Positions 9,693 to 20,084 are shown, counted from the first letter of the stretch. The stretch: DNA of 64,000 bases from Blasia pusilla (GCA_050084515.1 CM114272.1:50902001-50966000), one strand, 5' to 3'. The notes: generated from the letters alone by a model not told the origin. Numbers and translations: made by a program.

Positions 9693-11940
9693 TGGTATCT
9701 GCTTCAATTTTAGCAATGGAGAGCCAGAAATTATGATTTTTGAGTTAAATCGTTCTTGATGGAGTATTCGTCAACACCAGTCACAGGCAAAAAGCTAGAT
9801 AAGCATAATTACAATTTTTGGAAGTCTTGCATAAAGAAATTTCTCATGGATTAAGAACTACGAGAGTTTATTATAAGTGATGAGGCCAAACCAAAAGATG
9901 ACTCAACAAACTTGAATGTTCTAGCTTATAACAAACACCCAGCCAAGTAATCCACTACATTTCAATAACGATCAGTTTGCCAATGATTGTCATATTCAAG
10001 ATGTTGATACTACGAAGGACACTTTAGGTGCATTGGAAAAGTTGTTCTAGACATCTACAAAGGCCATAAAACTTCAATTTAAACAATAATTGAATGAAGT
10101 GAGAAAAGGATTGCAAAGCATCAATGAATATATTTTGAATATCAAACATATTTCTTAGTAGTTGAAAAATATTGGACTGACAATAGGAGATGATAATATG
10201 ATTTTTTTCACTCTTCAAGGCCTTCCAAAAGATTATGAGTATTTTGAGACCTCTATCTCTTTGAGAGAGAAATATCTAATCTGTTAAGAGTTAGTCCCAT
10301 TGTTAATTAGTGAAGAGATGCGCCTAGTTGACATGAGTAGCTCGCCTAGTATCCAAGAGAGTGCCCTATTTGAAGGTAATGGATCAAATAGAGGTAGAGG
10401 TCGTGGTATAAGCTTCCATGGTCGTAGTGGATATCAAGCATATGAAGGATCAAACACGTCACATACCTTTTGAAAGACATAAAAAATTAGATCCAAAATT
10501 TAAGAGATGTATCTTCATTGGCTACGTTCATGAAATACAACTACATTCCATTTTGTAGGCAGCTTAATTTTAGTTGCAATCCTGTTTTGATCAGCTAAAG
10601 TCATAGTATGCTCTATGTGAACCTATTCCACCTCTAAACCTATTTGTTGAGGGGGAAAATATGACTAAAAACCAACAAAGATTGCCTAAAAATTCCCCAA
10701 GTACTAGTGCAGGGTGAAGAGAGGTCCTAAAATCTTTAGTAAAATCTATTAATCCATGGATGAGAAGATTACGTATTTAGTTTTTTTACACTAATCAGAG
10801 CTCAAGTTAGATGTTAGAGGCATCCACCTCTAAATAACAACTTCATAGATCAAGTAGAGTTACACATCCTATTCATAGATTCTAAAATGAAGGATTTATT
10901 GCAATACATCATGCATATATGTTAACTTCTCTTCAAAACCAAAAATCAAGTTATTTTGAAGAAGATGCATGTAAGATTGAATGGATTGAAGCCATAGAGG
11001 TAGAGCTTGTTGCATTAAGATATCAATAGACTCGAGAGTTGGTTGATATACCTCTTGGTAAAGAAGCTATTGATTGCAAATGGATTTACAAAGTCAAGTG
11101 CAATCAAGAACATATACAAAGCAAAATTGGTAGCCAAGGGCTATCCAAAACAATATGGCATCAATTATGAGGTGATATTTATTCCTGTTGCAGAAGATGA
11201 TGACGATGAGAACAGTAGTTGCCATTGTAGAGAGTAAGACGTGGAGAGTCTGGAGACTACATCACATGGTGTACAAAAATACTTTCTTGAATGGAGATTT
11301 GTATGAGAAAATATACATGGCTTAACCACTTGGATATGAGCATCTAAAGTTTCCATTCTACGTATGTAGGTTAAAGAAATTTCTATATAGTCTCAAGCAA
11401 GCTCAAAGAGCTTGGTATGGAAAATAACATATATCCTACAATAGCTTGGTTTTAGGGTTTGTGATTATGATTATGATTTCTCACTATAAGTCTTAAGAAA
11501 GATAAGGCCATACGATTATCATTGTGTTGTATGTTGACAATCTCTTGATTACTAAGAATACTTAGGATATGGTACAATAAGTCAAGCTAAAGTTATAGAT
11601 AAAATTTCATATGAAGGACTTAGAAGAACTCAAGTACTTCCTTGGCGTTGAGTTTATTAGGGTTGGAGAGAGCATGTGGTTATTACTATAATAATTTGCT
11701 TTTCATATACTTTCAAAATATGGTACAACCGCTTGTAAGACAATCTTACAACGTTGGACCAGAGTGTGAAGCTAAGAGTGGATAAAGGAGAGTTGCTTGC
11801 AAATTCTAATATGTATAAGCACGTGTTAAGTTGGGCTTCAAAGAAGCAACCTACAATTGTTTTATCTTCAATAGAGGTTGAGTATAGAGAAGCAACCAAT
11901 GCATCATGTATGTGTGAGGCGGTGTTGTTTCATTGATTAC
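9693..11940 (+). mobile_element. Ty1/copia retrotransposon remnant
   Basis: A primer-binding-site-like TGGTATCTG lies at 9693. A gag start follows at 9758 (M-E-Y-S-S-T-P-V-T-G, then H-N-Y-N-F-W-K). Copia integrase-to-RT linker sequence appears near 10480-10540 (F-I-G-Y-V-H-E). The RT block is near 11043-11400 (Y-K-A-K-L-V-A-K-G-Y-P, Y-G-I-N-Y-E, then a decayed F-L-N-G-D-L-Y). RNase H is at 11754-11936 (S-K-K-Q-P-T-I-V-L-S-S, then E-V-E-Y-R-E-A-T-N-A). Frames are broken throughout, and the zinc knuckle, protease and most of integrase are missing. Beyond RNase H it runs into gypsy sequence instead of a copia 3' end. Confidence 0.85.
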
Positions 11941-11983
11941 TTGCTGAGATTGGTCTTAATAACTTATAACGTGATATAATATA

Positions 11984-12335
11984 TGCAAGCATGTTCTCAA
12001 AGGGTTGAGTTATTTCGGAGAATGATGCCCATGGCGTTTAAGAACTTGGAGATTCCACAACATCGGGATACGTTGAGGTATACGACTATTCGGGGAGGTG
12101 ATTATCGATCTATTATCCGAAGGTTTCATCAGGGAGACTATGTCTACTTGTAGCAGACGGCACCCACGATGTAATGTCGACATTGGATGTGACTGCTTGG
12201 CGCACTATCTTAAGAGTGCATGAGGTTTTTCCATCTGGTGTTCTCTTATTGGAGGGACGCGATGGTATGGTTTGGAAGGACCATGTGCGTAACTGTGCGC
12301 AATATCACCTTCCTAACATTGACGGCACAGTTCTT
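11984..12335 (+). pseudogene. gypsy integrase C-terminal fragment joined to copia
   Basis: This fragment matches copies A (1495-1830) and B (19359-19690): A-C-S-Q-R-V-E-L-F-R-R, then H-R-D-T-L-R-Y, F-H-Q-G-D-Y-V-Y-L and M-V-W-K-D-H. It ends just before the PHD finger. No LTR or polypurine tract flanks it. Stops and a frameshift near 12150-12180 break it. Confidence 0.88.
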
Positions 12336-12631
12336 AGTTAGTTAGTGTTACGATATTTAGATGATAACAGGAGTGCATGGGAATTCCTGCGCGCTCAAAT
12401 CTTATTGGATCTTTGGCCAAAAAAGCTGAGGTAGCTTATCCATTGAAAATCTTCCTTCAAATATAAAGGAAGACATGAGACTTAAATATGACCATGACCC
12501 ATGGGAATTTCTGCAACCTCTTATAAGAAAGCTTTTTTTTCTGTGATAATAAAGTATTGCTTCTCTTATTTGCATTCATTAATTTTCTTAACTAGGATTA
12601 GTTAACCATTGTTAGTGTAACTTGAGACTAT

Positions 12632-12764
12632 TGTTAGGAGTAGGATTAGGGTTGGTTGTATATACCCTATATATATAATTGAGAAAGGGATCAATCTCCA
12701 CTCATTCTCTCATTGTAAAAAAACTTTCTCCATGGTGATATGTGTGTGTGAGAGTCGTATCCCA
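12632..12764 (+). repeat. 133-bp LTR-like segment at the 5' edge of gypsy copy B
   Basis: It starts TG, ends CA, is close in length to the other short LTRs and directly abuts the leader repeat. A TATATATAAT stretch lies inside. Its sequence differs from the 3' LTR at 19949-20084 except for weak likeness near the end, so it may be an LTR of another family. Confidence 0.45.
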
Positions 12765-13243
12765 TGTCACATCTGAGTAGCCGATAGGCCGAGATCTATC
12801 GTGGATAGGGCGTAGGAGCCAGCGGACTATCTTGAGTGTAACTTTTTCCCACAATGTCGGATGAGGTTGAGGATAGGTCCATTGCGTCAGGAACGTCGTT
12901 TCTGACGAATTTCATGTTGAGGTCTTTTACAGCCGGGTGACTTGTTGACCAGGTCACCTGCCCCTGGTAACCTGTGCGCGCAGGTTACCAAGGGAAGTGC
13001 TATTTTTGGGGTTTGAGCCTTTTGGCTCTTCCCAACCTATATAAGAGAGGGAGATGGCTTTCCTAAGCCATCTTTCTCATGTTGGGCCGTTGGAGCACCT
13101 CCCTTGTATGTGTGTGAGCTAGGACTAGGCTGCTAGCGTCCGGATTTCTTGATAGCACAAGGTGGACGAGGCTCGATATGCCGATGTAGATTGAGGAGTG
13201 GAGTTTTAGGCCGGGTGTGCCGTTTTTACTACTCTTTATTTTT
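12765..13243 (+). repeat. gypsy leader repeat, 5' copy
   Basis: About 480 bp that recurs at 20088-20560 with small indels. It contains a TATA-like CTATATAAG at 13037-13045, so transcription may start inside the leader. It marks the upstream boundary of copy B. Confidence 0.9.
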
Positions 13244-14510
13244 ACATGAGAAAGATGTCAGGGGGCTGGTGGGAATTCGTTGTTTGCAGGTAGGCAAGCG
13301 AGTTGCCTCGGTTGGGAGCCCCGAGACGTGTGTGTGTCATTTTGTGTCATTTTTCTGTTCGAAGGCCGTGGGCGGAAGCGCTATCCGTTTTCTCAGATTT
13401 TCTTTGGTGCAGATTGTTGGGGACAAAGCCGAGTGTAGGGTGTGGTGGGGCGTTGGGTGTACGCAAGTGAAGCGTCGAAAAAAGAGAAGGAATGGGCAAG
13501 TTGGGTCTTGCGGCCGCCGGGGCTATCAAGTAAAGCGGCTAGAGTTAGGTCGCGAAATTTAGGCGGCGCGGCGGTGGGGCGGTGGGCGGGCGCTGGCGGC
13601 GGACGGGCGGCGGTGGCGCGTGACAGCGGCCCCGCATTTAGGGCCCAAGGGGCGCGATAGGGAACGCTGGCCCAAGTTCTTCCCCCTCTTTCCGACGTGG
13701 TAGCACCGACGGCGGTCGAATGTCATTAACGTGGTAGGACGGACGAGGTCGGTCCGGCGACCGCGGTGCGTATGGTCAACGTGAGGGCAGGGAGGATGTC
13801 GACGTGCTGAGTGATCGACAAGTTGGACAGCGGGCGTGACATGTTGTTTTTGAGGCGCGCATAGGGCGTTGCGAGAGTTTACGCTGGAGGGGCAGTGTGC
13901 ATGATGCCGACGGGTTGTCCGCATCTGTTGACGGGAGGATTGACGTATTGGTCGAGGGGAGTGTTATGTGGCGGAGATTGTCATACCATATGGAGGAGTG
14001 CATATTGACGGTGCAGCAAGTTGGAGGGCGTGATCAGGTTACCCATTCGAGTCCCTTTTCCCGCACTTGTCGTGTGTGATTGTGAGTGCTGGGTATCGGG
14101 TAGTAGCTGGTGCTAGATGGGTGCAGTGATGGTGACGAGTGTAGATTCTTTTCATGTGTAGCATGTTGGTGGATATACGGCGGTTGCCGAGTAGGGGTCG
14201 CGTGTATGACCCGAGAGTGTGTCGCTAGGTTAGGTGAGTCAGTTGGGAGGCTCATGGTGAGCCCGAGTGTTGAGCGTGCGTGAGGCCGGGTATGTCATCA
14301 CGGGATTGATGTTTGCATAGGTGAGCTAGTGAGGCGTGTGGGAGACTCTCGGTGAGTCTGAGTGCTTGAGCGGGTGAGACAGGGTTTGTCATCACGGCGT
14401 TCTTCCAGGGTTCGGAAGAACGGGGAAGTGCGAGCAGTAGTAGTGGTGTGACACGGAGTGGAGTGAGATATCGAGGGGTTACCAATGAGGAGCTACCTTG
14501 ACATCCATCC
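13244..14510 (+). other. GC-rich leader of gypsy copy B before gag
   Basis: About 1.3 kb with no recognised domain. Frames up to 137 codons (13149-13562) have a random Arg/Gly-rich composition. The stretch 13560-13640 is almost pure G+C. It probably represents untranslated leader. Confidence 0.5.
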
Positions 14511-15606
14511 GTGACTGGATCGTCATCACTAGACACTGGGTCTGGTGACGAGATCGCAGACAGAGACAGTAGTACTTGGCAGGAGATGGATGACATGGGC
14601 CATCGGGACATGCGTCGTTTCTCGGGTGCAGTGGGCACCATCGACTTAGATGATTTCATCCAGGAGTTCGACACATGGTGCGACTTCCAGGAGATACGGA
14701 CCCCGACACGGTTCAACCCTTTCATGGCATGGAAGGGGTTTTTCCAGCACTTGGAGGGTCCTCCGATGGATGACTACATGGAGTTTCGATCATTATATTC
14801 AGTAGAGATCGATGCCTGGAGGATGTATTGGGCTCCAGGGTATGTGTCCACTAGTGGTCGCGAGGCATATGATGGGATTGTGAGAGGAGAGAGACCCACA
14901 CCATCAGCCCGGAGACTAGATGGAGAGGAGGACAGTGACACAGGCGATGTGGCAGAGACCTCTGGTGGTAGAGGTCCACCCAGCTTTAGCCCCACAGTGG
15001 AGTTCTTCCGACAGTTGGGGAAGAGCTACCAGGGCGTACGCACCGAAAAGCTGAAGAGTCTACAGGATTTTCAACGACGATCGGGTGAGAGTCTGAGAGA
15101 GGCATTCACACGCATGAGGAGGCTGATCATTGCTACGTTTGGAGTGACTCGAGGCGCGGTCGATCCCAAAGATTGGTCTGGGTTACGGACCGAGAACTAC
15201 GGAGGAGAGTCCGAGATGCGGTGCTGATTCACACAGCAAGCCCACATTGAAGGTGGTCTTTGAGTTGTCTGAGCGTATTGAGCTCAACATGAGTGAGGAG
15301 CAGGTAGTGACCGCTGGATTTTTCGAGAGTCGATGGGTCCACAGCGGCGGTGACCCCACCGGTGCACAATGGCGAGCACCGATTACCACGGAGCGGGCGG
15401 TGTGCCTAGAGAGCGGCGGGTACCGTGAGCCTATGAGGCAACGACCGCACCTACATATGTTGCCCAGCAGGGACCGATGTGGTCTTGTTGGGCGTGTGGA
15501 GGGGCCCATAGGCGAGAGACGCGCCCACAAGCATGGGAGAGGACCACAGCGCCTCCAATTGCGCGCAGAGCCACGAGAGGATGGCCCCACCACAGCACCA
15601 GTGTGA
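14511..15606 (+). pseudogene. gypsy gag (copy B)
   Basis: Gag builds the virus-like particle. The first 210 codons are open (14511 to about 15180) and include F-N-P-F-M-A-W, F-Q-H-L-E-G and D-F-Q-R-R-S-G-E-S-L, matching the antisense gag at 2.2-3.1 kb. A frameshift near 15180-15240 moves the reading to 15247-15606 (S-P-T-L-K-V-V-F-E-L-S, then S-E-E-Q-V-V-T-A-G-F). The start at 14511 is a guess: the first Met before the conserved region. Confidence 0.82.
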
Positions 15607-16222
15607 CCATTGCCACAGATATGGTCACACTAGGGATAGATGTTTTGACCTTCGCCGAGGGGCACGCCCAGAGGTAGGACGAGGGCCTGGGGGCGGTCGT
15701 CCTGGAGGAGGTCGGGGAGTTCTTCCTGGACGTGGTGATAGAGGACCACCACCAGCCAGAGGAGATGGAGCAGGAGCACCAGAGCCGGCACTTCTCTCAC
15801 GCATTGATCAGTTGGAGCAGAGGATTGCTGCCATGACGATGATGCAGCTTAGGGAAGGCACGGAGCTGCGAGCAGCCAGTGTGACTCCAGCCTCTACCTC
15901 TTACCCTAACCCGGGTGAGGATCTCTCCAATATGGGATTCATGTGTAGTGCAGCCCAGGTTGAGGCAGCTGCAGTGGTGACTCGGGGTGCTGCGAGAGGC
16001 ACCGAGCCATCGAGAGGTGGAGTTGAGATTGACCCACCAGAGGGGACCGATGGGCGGCAGGCCAGGGTTCCACTGATCGTTCACATTGTCGAGGCACTAC
16101 ACACACCATCGATGGTGCCTCGGCGACCAGCGGTGCCTACAGATCGGCACCCACGCCGCGTCACGAGGAGTTGGAGTGACAACTCCTATACCGGCTCGAG
16201 TGGAGTCGGTGTCGACTACTGA
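15590..16222 (+). pseudogene. gag C-terminal part with CCHC zinc knuckle (copy B)
   Basis: The frame 15533-16222 carries a perfect C-x2-C-x4-H-x4-C knuckle (C-D-H-C through D-R-C, about 15602-15643), which binds element RNA in nucleocapsid domains. A Gly/Arg/Pro-rich stretch (15660-15780) and a possible short coiled segment (L-L-S-R-I-D-Q-L-E-Q-R-I) follow. The remainder, to 16222, looks disordered. Confidence 0.8.
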
Positions 16223-16530
16223 TGTTGGAGGTGGCCACTAGAGTGAGTCGACTCGCTATTTTCCGCCTTAGAGTTGGCGGCGTTGGGGTTGGACCAGCAG
16301 AGGTGTTCGGTTGGCGCCACGTTGTGTGAGCGTGGAGAGATAGCGCTTCTTGTTCAGAGGTAGTTGAGGAGGTGGTGGACTTGCCCTCGAGCCGGTGCTT
16401 GGGGACGTTCCCCACAGAGTCATGGCATGCCGCGGCGCGGTTGGTAGATATGCCTTTCGACCGGCCATAGAGCGGCGAGTGGTGACACTGGAGTAGTGTT
16501 CTTTGGATAACCGAGCCTGGAGTATTTCGC

Positions 16531-17244
16531 TTGGTTAGTCCGACGGGGACAGTATACCACCCGCAACGCGTCCTACTTGATTCGGGAGTGCAACCCTTGA
16601 TGTTAGGGAAGGCGGCGTGTTTAGCGTTGGGGTTACGGAAGGCCGACATTGAGCCTTGTCCCTTCCGATCTGAGACCTCGATTGGGCGTATCACCCACTC
16701 GATATATGACTCGACAGGAGATTGTTGTGAGAGTCCAGCCAGAGCATGCGACGGATAGTGCTATGGTGCGCACACGTGCGATTACGACACCAGCTGAGTC
16801 GTACGATGTGTTGGTGGGGAGTACAGTGTTATATCCCCTAGGATTCATCCTTGACTTCTGGGAGGAGACCGTTGCTTATCGGCCAGGATGGCGGTCAGGT
16901 GACGGTCGGATGAGTCAGTTACCCGTGCAGTTTGCGGGACGAGATGGTCGATCACGAGGCGAGTCTGTGACCACGTTGGCGGCTTTCACAGGTAGTGTTA
17001 GCTGGCCAGGAGAGTTGTTGGAGGGGAACGCACATGCGGAGGATGTCCCAGTAGCGGATAGTCCCACGGAGAGACAGGCCATGGCGGGTGTCTCTTCCCA
17101 TGTTAGCGATGCCTCTTCACCATTATGGGGTACGACTCAAGAGCTACAGAGGAGTGCCGACGACCTCGTGAGGCAGGCGTGGAGTCATGTTTTTATCCGA
17201 GCAGCAGCGAGTCACGTGGCGATCGGGCTCTTGGAGTGGAGACG
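16531..17244 (+). pseudogene. retropepsin-like aspartic protease (copy B)
   Basis: The frame 16531-16680 has the active-site motif L-L-D-S-G-V (Asp at 16579). After a frameshift near 16650-16680 the second half reads on at 16690-16900 with Y-D-V-L-V-G-S-T-V-L-Y, the usual end of gypsy proteases. An unassigned linker follows to 17244. The protease would cut the polyprotein. Confidence 0.78.
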
Positions 17245-18245
17245 ATGACCCCACTAGATACCACACCTGTTGTGTGGCAGTGCCCAGAGGAGGGTGTTAG
17301 GGTGTTAGATCTCTTTGGAGGGATTAGCACCGGATTGGCTGCAGTATTGCAGGCGGGCATACGGGTGCATCAGTACCTTTATGTGGAGAGAGATGAGACC
17401 GCGCGGCGAGTATCATTACGTCACGTGGCGAGATTGGTCCAGAGGTATCCTGAGTTGTTGTCGGTATCTGCAGTACGGGGATACCAGCATACGCTACCCG
17501 TCGACATATCTTTGGTGGGGGCGCAGGATCTGGATAGAGTTGGCACCATTCATTTGGTGATTCTTTGGATGGCCATGTCGGGTCATTCATCGGTGGCCGA
17601 GGATTTGGATTGCAGGATCCGAGGTCAGGGATGTTTTGGGAGATGTTGTGAGTAGTACGACACTTGCAGCAGAGTCAGATATGTTCTCCAGCGTACATTT
17701 TGGAGAACATGCCGTTGTTGGGAGATACTCGTGCACGTGTGATGACGAGTGTACATCAGGTGAGGTCCTGGTTGGGACCGGCTGTGTTGTTAGATGCAGC
17801 GAGAGTTGGGTCACGTGCCCATCGTCCACGACTGTGGTGGGCGAACTGATACCATCGAGGTACCGAGTCGAGCCTACGGTGGAGTCGAGAGAGCACCACA
17901 TCTCACGGTGGATGCTATTTTGGACTCAGGGCGTCGATCTCAGGTGGTGACACGCGATGATAGACCATCATTGGCCACGGCCAATAGGGTGGGGGAGTTG
18001 AGGGAAGCCTTACCTACGTTGGTGAGCTTCCCAACATCCCATGCCTTTCGTCAGGGAGGACCAGGCATGATTTGGGATTAGGTGACCGGAGTATTGGAGG
18101 AGCCTACAGCAGATGAGCGCGAGCGCGCCATGGGGTTCACTACCGGTACCACGGCGGTGCCAGGGATGACTGAGGCATCACGGAGACAGGTGTTGGGGCA
18201 GGCGATGGACCTCAATTGTCTCATATGGATAGTCAGCATAGGTAT
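17245..18245 (+). pseudogene. DNMT3-like cytosine-C5 DNA methyltransferase domain in a gypsy element
   Basis: The catalytic motifs of a cytosine-C5 methyltransferase occur in canonical order. Motif I (AdoMet binding) is V-L-D-L-F-G-G-I-S-T-G at 17302-17334. A Glu in V-E-R-D follows as motif II. Motif IV is at 17567-17595, with G-W-P-C (catalytic Cys at 17576-17578) in one frame and G-H-S in the next. Motif VI is L-E-N-M near 17700. Motif VIII is H-R-P-R-L-W-W near 17820. The C-terminal block has E-R-E-R-A-M-G-F near 18120 and a final L-G-Q-A-M-D near 18195. The order and the A-H-R-P-R / F-R-Q-G blocks resemble DNMT3 and not the permuted plant DRM enzymes. A stop near 17646, one at 18079 and several frameshifts inactivate it. 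It lies between protease and integrase in the same orientation as the element. Confidence 0.88.
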
Positions 18246-18305
18246 GGCTGAGCAGAGACGGATGCGAGTGTCATCCATGCCGTCACGTCCACGAGTTGGA
18301 CCATA
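18246..18305 (+). other. deletion junction: RT and RNase H missing
   Basis: Only about 60 bp separate the end of the methyltransferase-like frame from sequence equivalent to copy A position 427 (P-G-W-H-A-S-A-Y). In copy A that sequence lies downstream of RNase H. RT, RNase H and the start of the linker are therefore absent here. Confidence 0.75.
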
Positions 18306-19720
18306 ATGGTGCCCGGTTGGCATGCATCTGCCTATCTTTGTTGGTTGACTATGGCAGGTCAGCCACAAGTGATGACTCCAGTGGTGGGGTTGGATGATGA
18401 GTCTTTGGATCCGGAGGTTATTGAGGAGGCGACAGGTGGTCGTGATATCCATGACGACGTGGAGGTTGTGGACTTCTTGCGCACTAGCGTCATTGCGAGT
18501 ACAGTGAGTGCTAGGGAGCGGGATCGGATCCTACAGAGAGCCAAGAGGTTCAGGTGGGAGGGGACTCACATTTTGCGAGTATGGGGAGATGGTAGGATAC
18601 GAGTGGTACCTCATCCTTCCCAGCGAGCACGTGTAGTGCGACATGCCCATGAGGAGTTGGGACATTTCGGAGTAAAGCGCATTTAAACTTACTCCAGGTT
18701 CAGATATTGGGCGCGGCATGCATACTTTGGGCACAGCAGATTTGTGGCGGATGTATGGTATGTGAGAGTGCGAGCATCCTTCAATGCTCCCACTCCGCAA
18801 TTACATCCTTTGCCGATTATGGGTTTAGGTTATCGTGGAGTTTAGACTTTGCGGGACCTTTGCCATTGACAGGGCGTCATCATAGGTACGTGTTGGTCAT
18901 GGTGGAGCATTTCTCCAAGTGGATAGAGTTGGTGGCACTACCAGACAAGGCGAGCGAGGGAACAGCTTATGCGTTTCTAGATCGTGTGCTTAGTCACTTT
19001 GGTGCACCGGCGGAGGTGTTGTGACCAGTACCGAGTTGGGGAGAGTTTCAGGCCTTGTGTGATCAGGCGATAGATCACCGCACCACGTCCAGGGATCATC
19101 CTGAGGCGGATGGATTGGCGGAGAGAGTGGTACATACGGTGAAGAGAGGATTGCGCAAGTATGGCTTGCAGTGGGGACAGTTGAGGGAGTGGGACCTACA
19201 GTTGCCATGGTTGGCTATGGGTTATCGCTTTAGTCGGCAGGCATCCTTGGCGTCATTTTCACGTACTTTTTGCTCTTTGGGAGAGAGCCGATTTACCGCA
19301 GCGATTCGACGTGACATGGCGGAGGTGTTAGATCTTGATGATCCAGAGGTGTGGGTGCAAGCATGTTCTCAGAGGGCAGAAGTTTTTCGTAGAGTTATGC
19401 CTATGGCCTTTGAGAACTTAGCTATTGCCCAGCATAGAGATACATTGAGGTACGCGACCATTCGTGGAGGAGGTTATCGTCCAGGGATTAGGAGGTTTCA
19501 TCCTGGAGATTACGTGTATTTACAGCAGGCGGCACCCGCGACGCTAGATGTCACTGCAGGGCGCACGATCCTACGTGTGCGCGAGGTATTACCGACCGGA
19601 GTCCTCATGTTGGAGGGACGAGATGGTATGGTTTGGAAGGATCATGTGCGCAATTGTGCGCCATGTCATCTTCCGAACGTAGATGGGACGGTGGATCCAA
19701 GCTTGGCAGTGGTACCTGCA
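18306..19720 (+). pseudogene. gypsy integrase (copy B)
   Basis: The linker and N-terminal region are open at 18306-18686 and end R-H-A-H-E-E-L-G-H-F-G-V-K-R, the HH part of the HHCC zinc domain. A stop, then frameshifts near 18690-18790, follow. The core is at 18707-19024 (S-L-D-F-A-G-P, then S-K-W-I-E-L-V, then H-F-G-A-P-A-E-V-L). The second catalytic Asp block is damaged by a stop and small deletion at 19020-19040. The core resumes at 19055 with H-P-E-A-D-G-L-A-E-R (catalytic Glu) and is open to 19870, including F-H-P-G-D-Y-V-Y-L. Confidence 0.9.
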
Positions 19721-19870
19721 GGCTTGAGGTGTATGTTGTGCGGATCTGCGAGGGGTGCAGCCACCATGTTGGTTTGTGATGGTTGTTCTCGAGGGTGGCA
19801 TATGTCATGTCTGACCCCCCCTCTTGATGTGGTTCCCACGGGACGATGGATGTGTCCGAGATGTGTATAG
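19721..19870 (+). pseudogene. PHD finger fused to the integrase C-terminus (copy B)
   Basis: This is the end of the frame that opens at 19055, so it is physically fused to integrase. The ligand pattern is complete: C-x2-C, then C-D-G-C, then W-H-M-S-C, then W-M-C-P-R-C, with the conserved Trp two residues before the seventh ligand and a stop two codons after the last Cys. PHD fingers bind modified or unmodified histone H3 N-termini. A role in choosing chromatin targets for integration is inference. No chromodomain is seen. Confidence 0.9.
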
Positions 19871-19937
19871 GGTAGTAGGTCATGTCAGAGAGATGTGATA
19901 TTTTCTATCTGGAGTTAGGAGGATCCAACTGCCAGCT

Positions 19938-19947
19938 AGGGGGGCGG
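19938..19947 (+). promoter_or_regulatory. polypurine tract of gypsy copy B
   Basis: AGGGGGGCGG lies directly before the LTR start TG at 19949. Copy A has the same tract at 2179-2188 directly before its LTR. This is the plus-strand primer site for reverse transcription. Confidence 0.85.
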
Positions 19948-19948
19948 T

Positions 19949-20084
19949 TGAGTGATCTCCATGTATATGTATGAGTTGATTTTTGTACATGTGTGGATCG
20001 ACCCGTGTGTGGGGAAGATCGGTGTTGTGTGGTGTAGATGTGACCAGCGATGTATGTTGTGTAGCGATATGTATCGCGCACGCA
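19949..20084 (+). repeat. 3' LTR of gypsy copy B (136 bp)
   Basis: It starts TGAGTGATCTCC and ends near GCGCACGCA. It is about 95% alike by eye to 20562-20698. Leader sequence, not flanking host DNA, follows at once. Confidence 0.85.

Larger units (their letters stand above)
12765..20084 (+). mobile_element. Ty3/gypsy copy B carrying DNA methyltransferase and PHD finger; RT and RNase H deleted
   Basis: Order on the plus strand: leader (12765-14500), gag (14511-15600), zinc knuckle and gag C-terminal part (15600-16222), protease (16531 to about 17000), cytosine-C5 methyltransferase (17245-18245), integrase (18306-19720), PHD finger (19721-19870), polypurine tract (19938-19947) and a 136-bp LTR (19949-20084). 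Comparison with copy A shows that RT and RNase H should lie before 18306, but no such motif occurs between methyltransferase and integrase. Each domain is interrupted by one or a few stops or frameshifts, so this is a fairly young fossil. Its higher GC content contrasts with the AT-rich DNA around it. Confidence 0.87.

Noticed and set aside
13149-13562. 137-codon frame in the gypsy leader as a gene
   Set aside because: It overlaps the leader repeat, has random composition and is not open in the second leader copy.
17245-18245. DRM-type (permuted) plant methyltransferase
   Set aside because: Motif I precedes motif IV and the L-G-Q block is last, so the order is canonical and not permuted.
19500-19870. 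Chromodomain at the integrase end
   Set aside because: The C-terminal module has a full C4HC3 ligand set and no chromodomain aromatic pattern.
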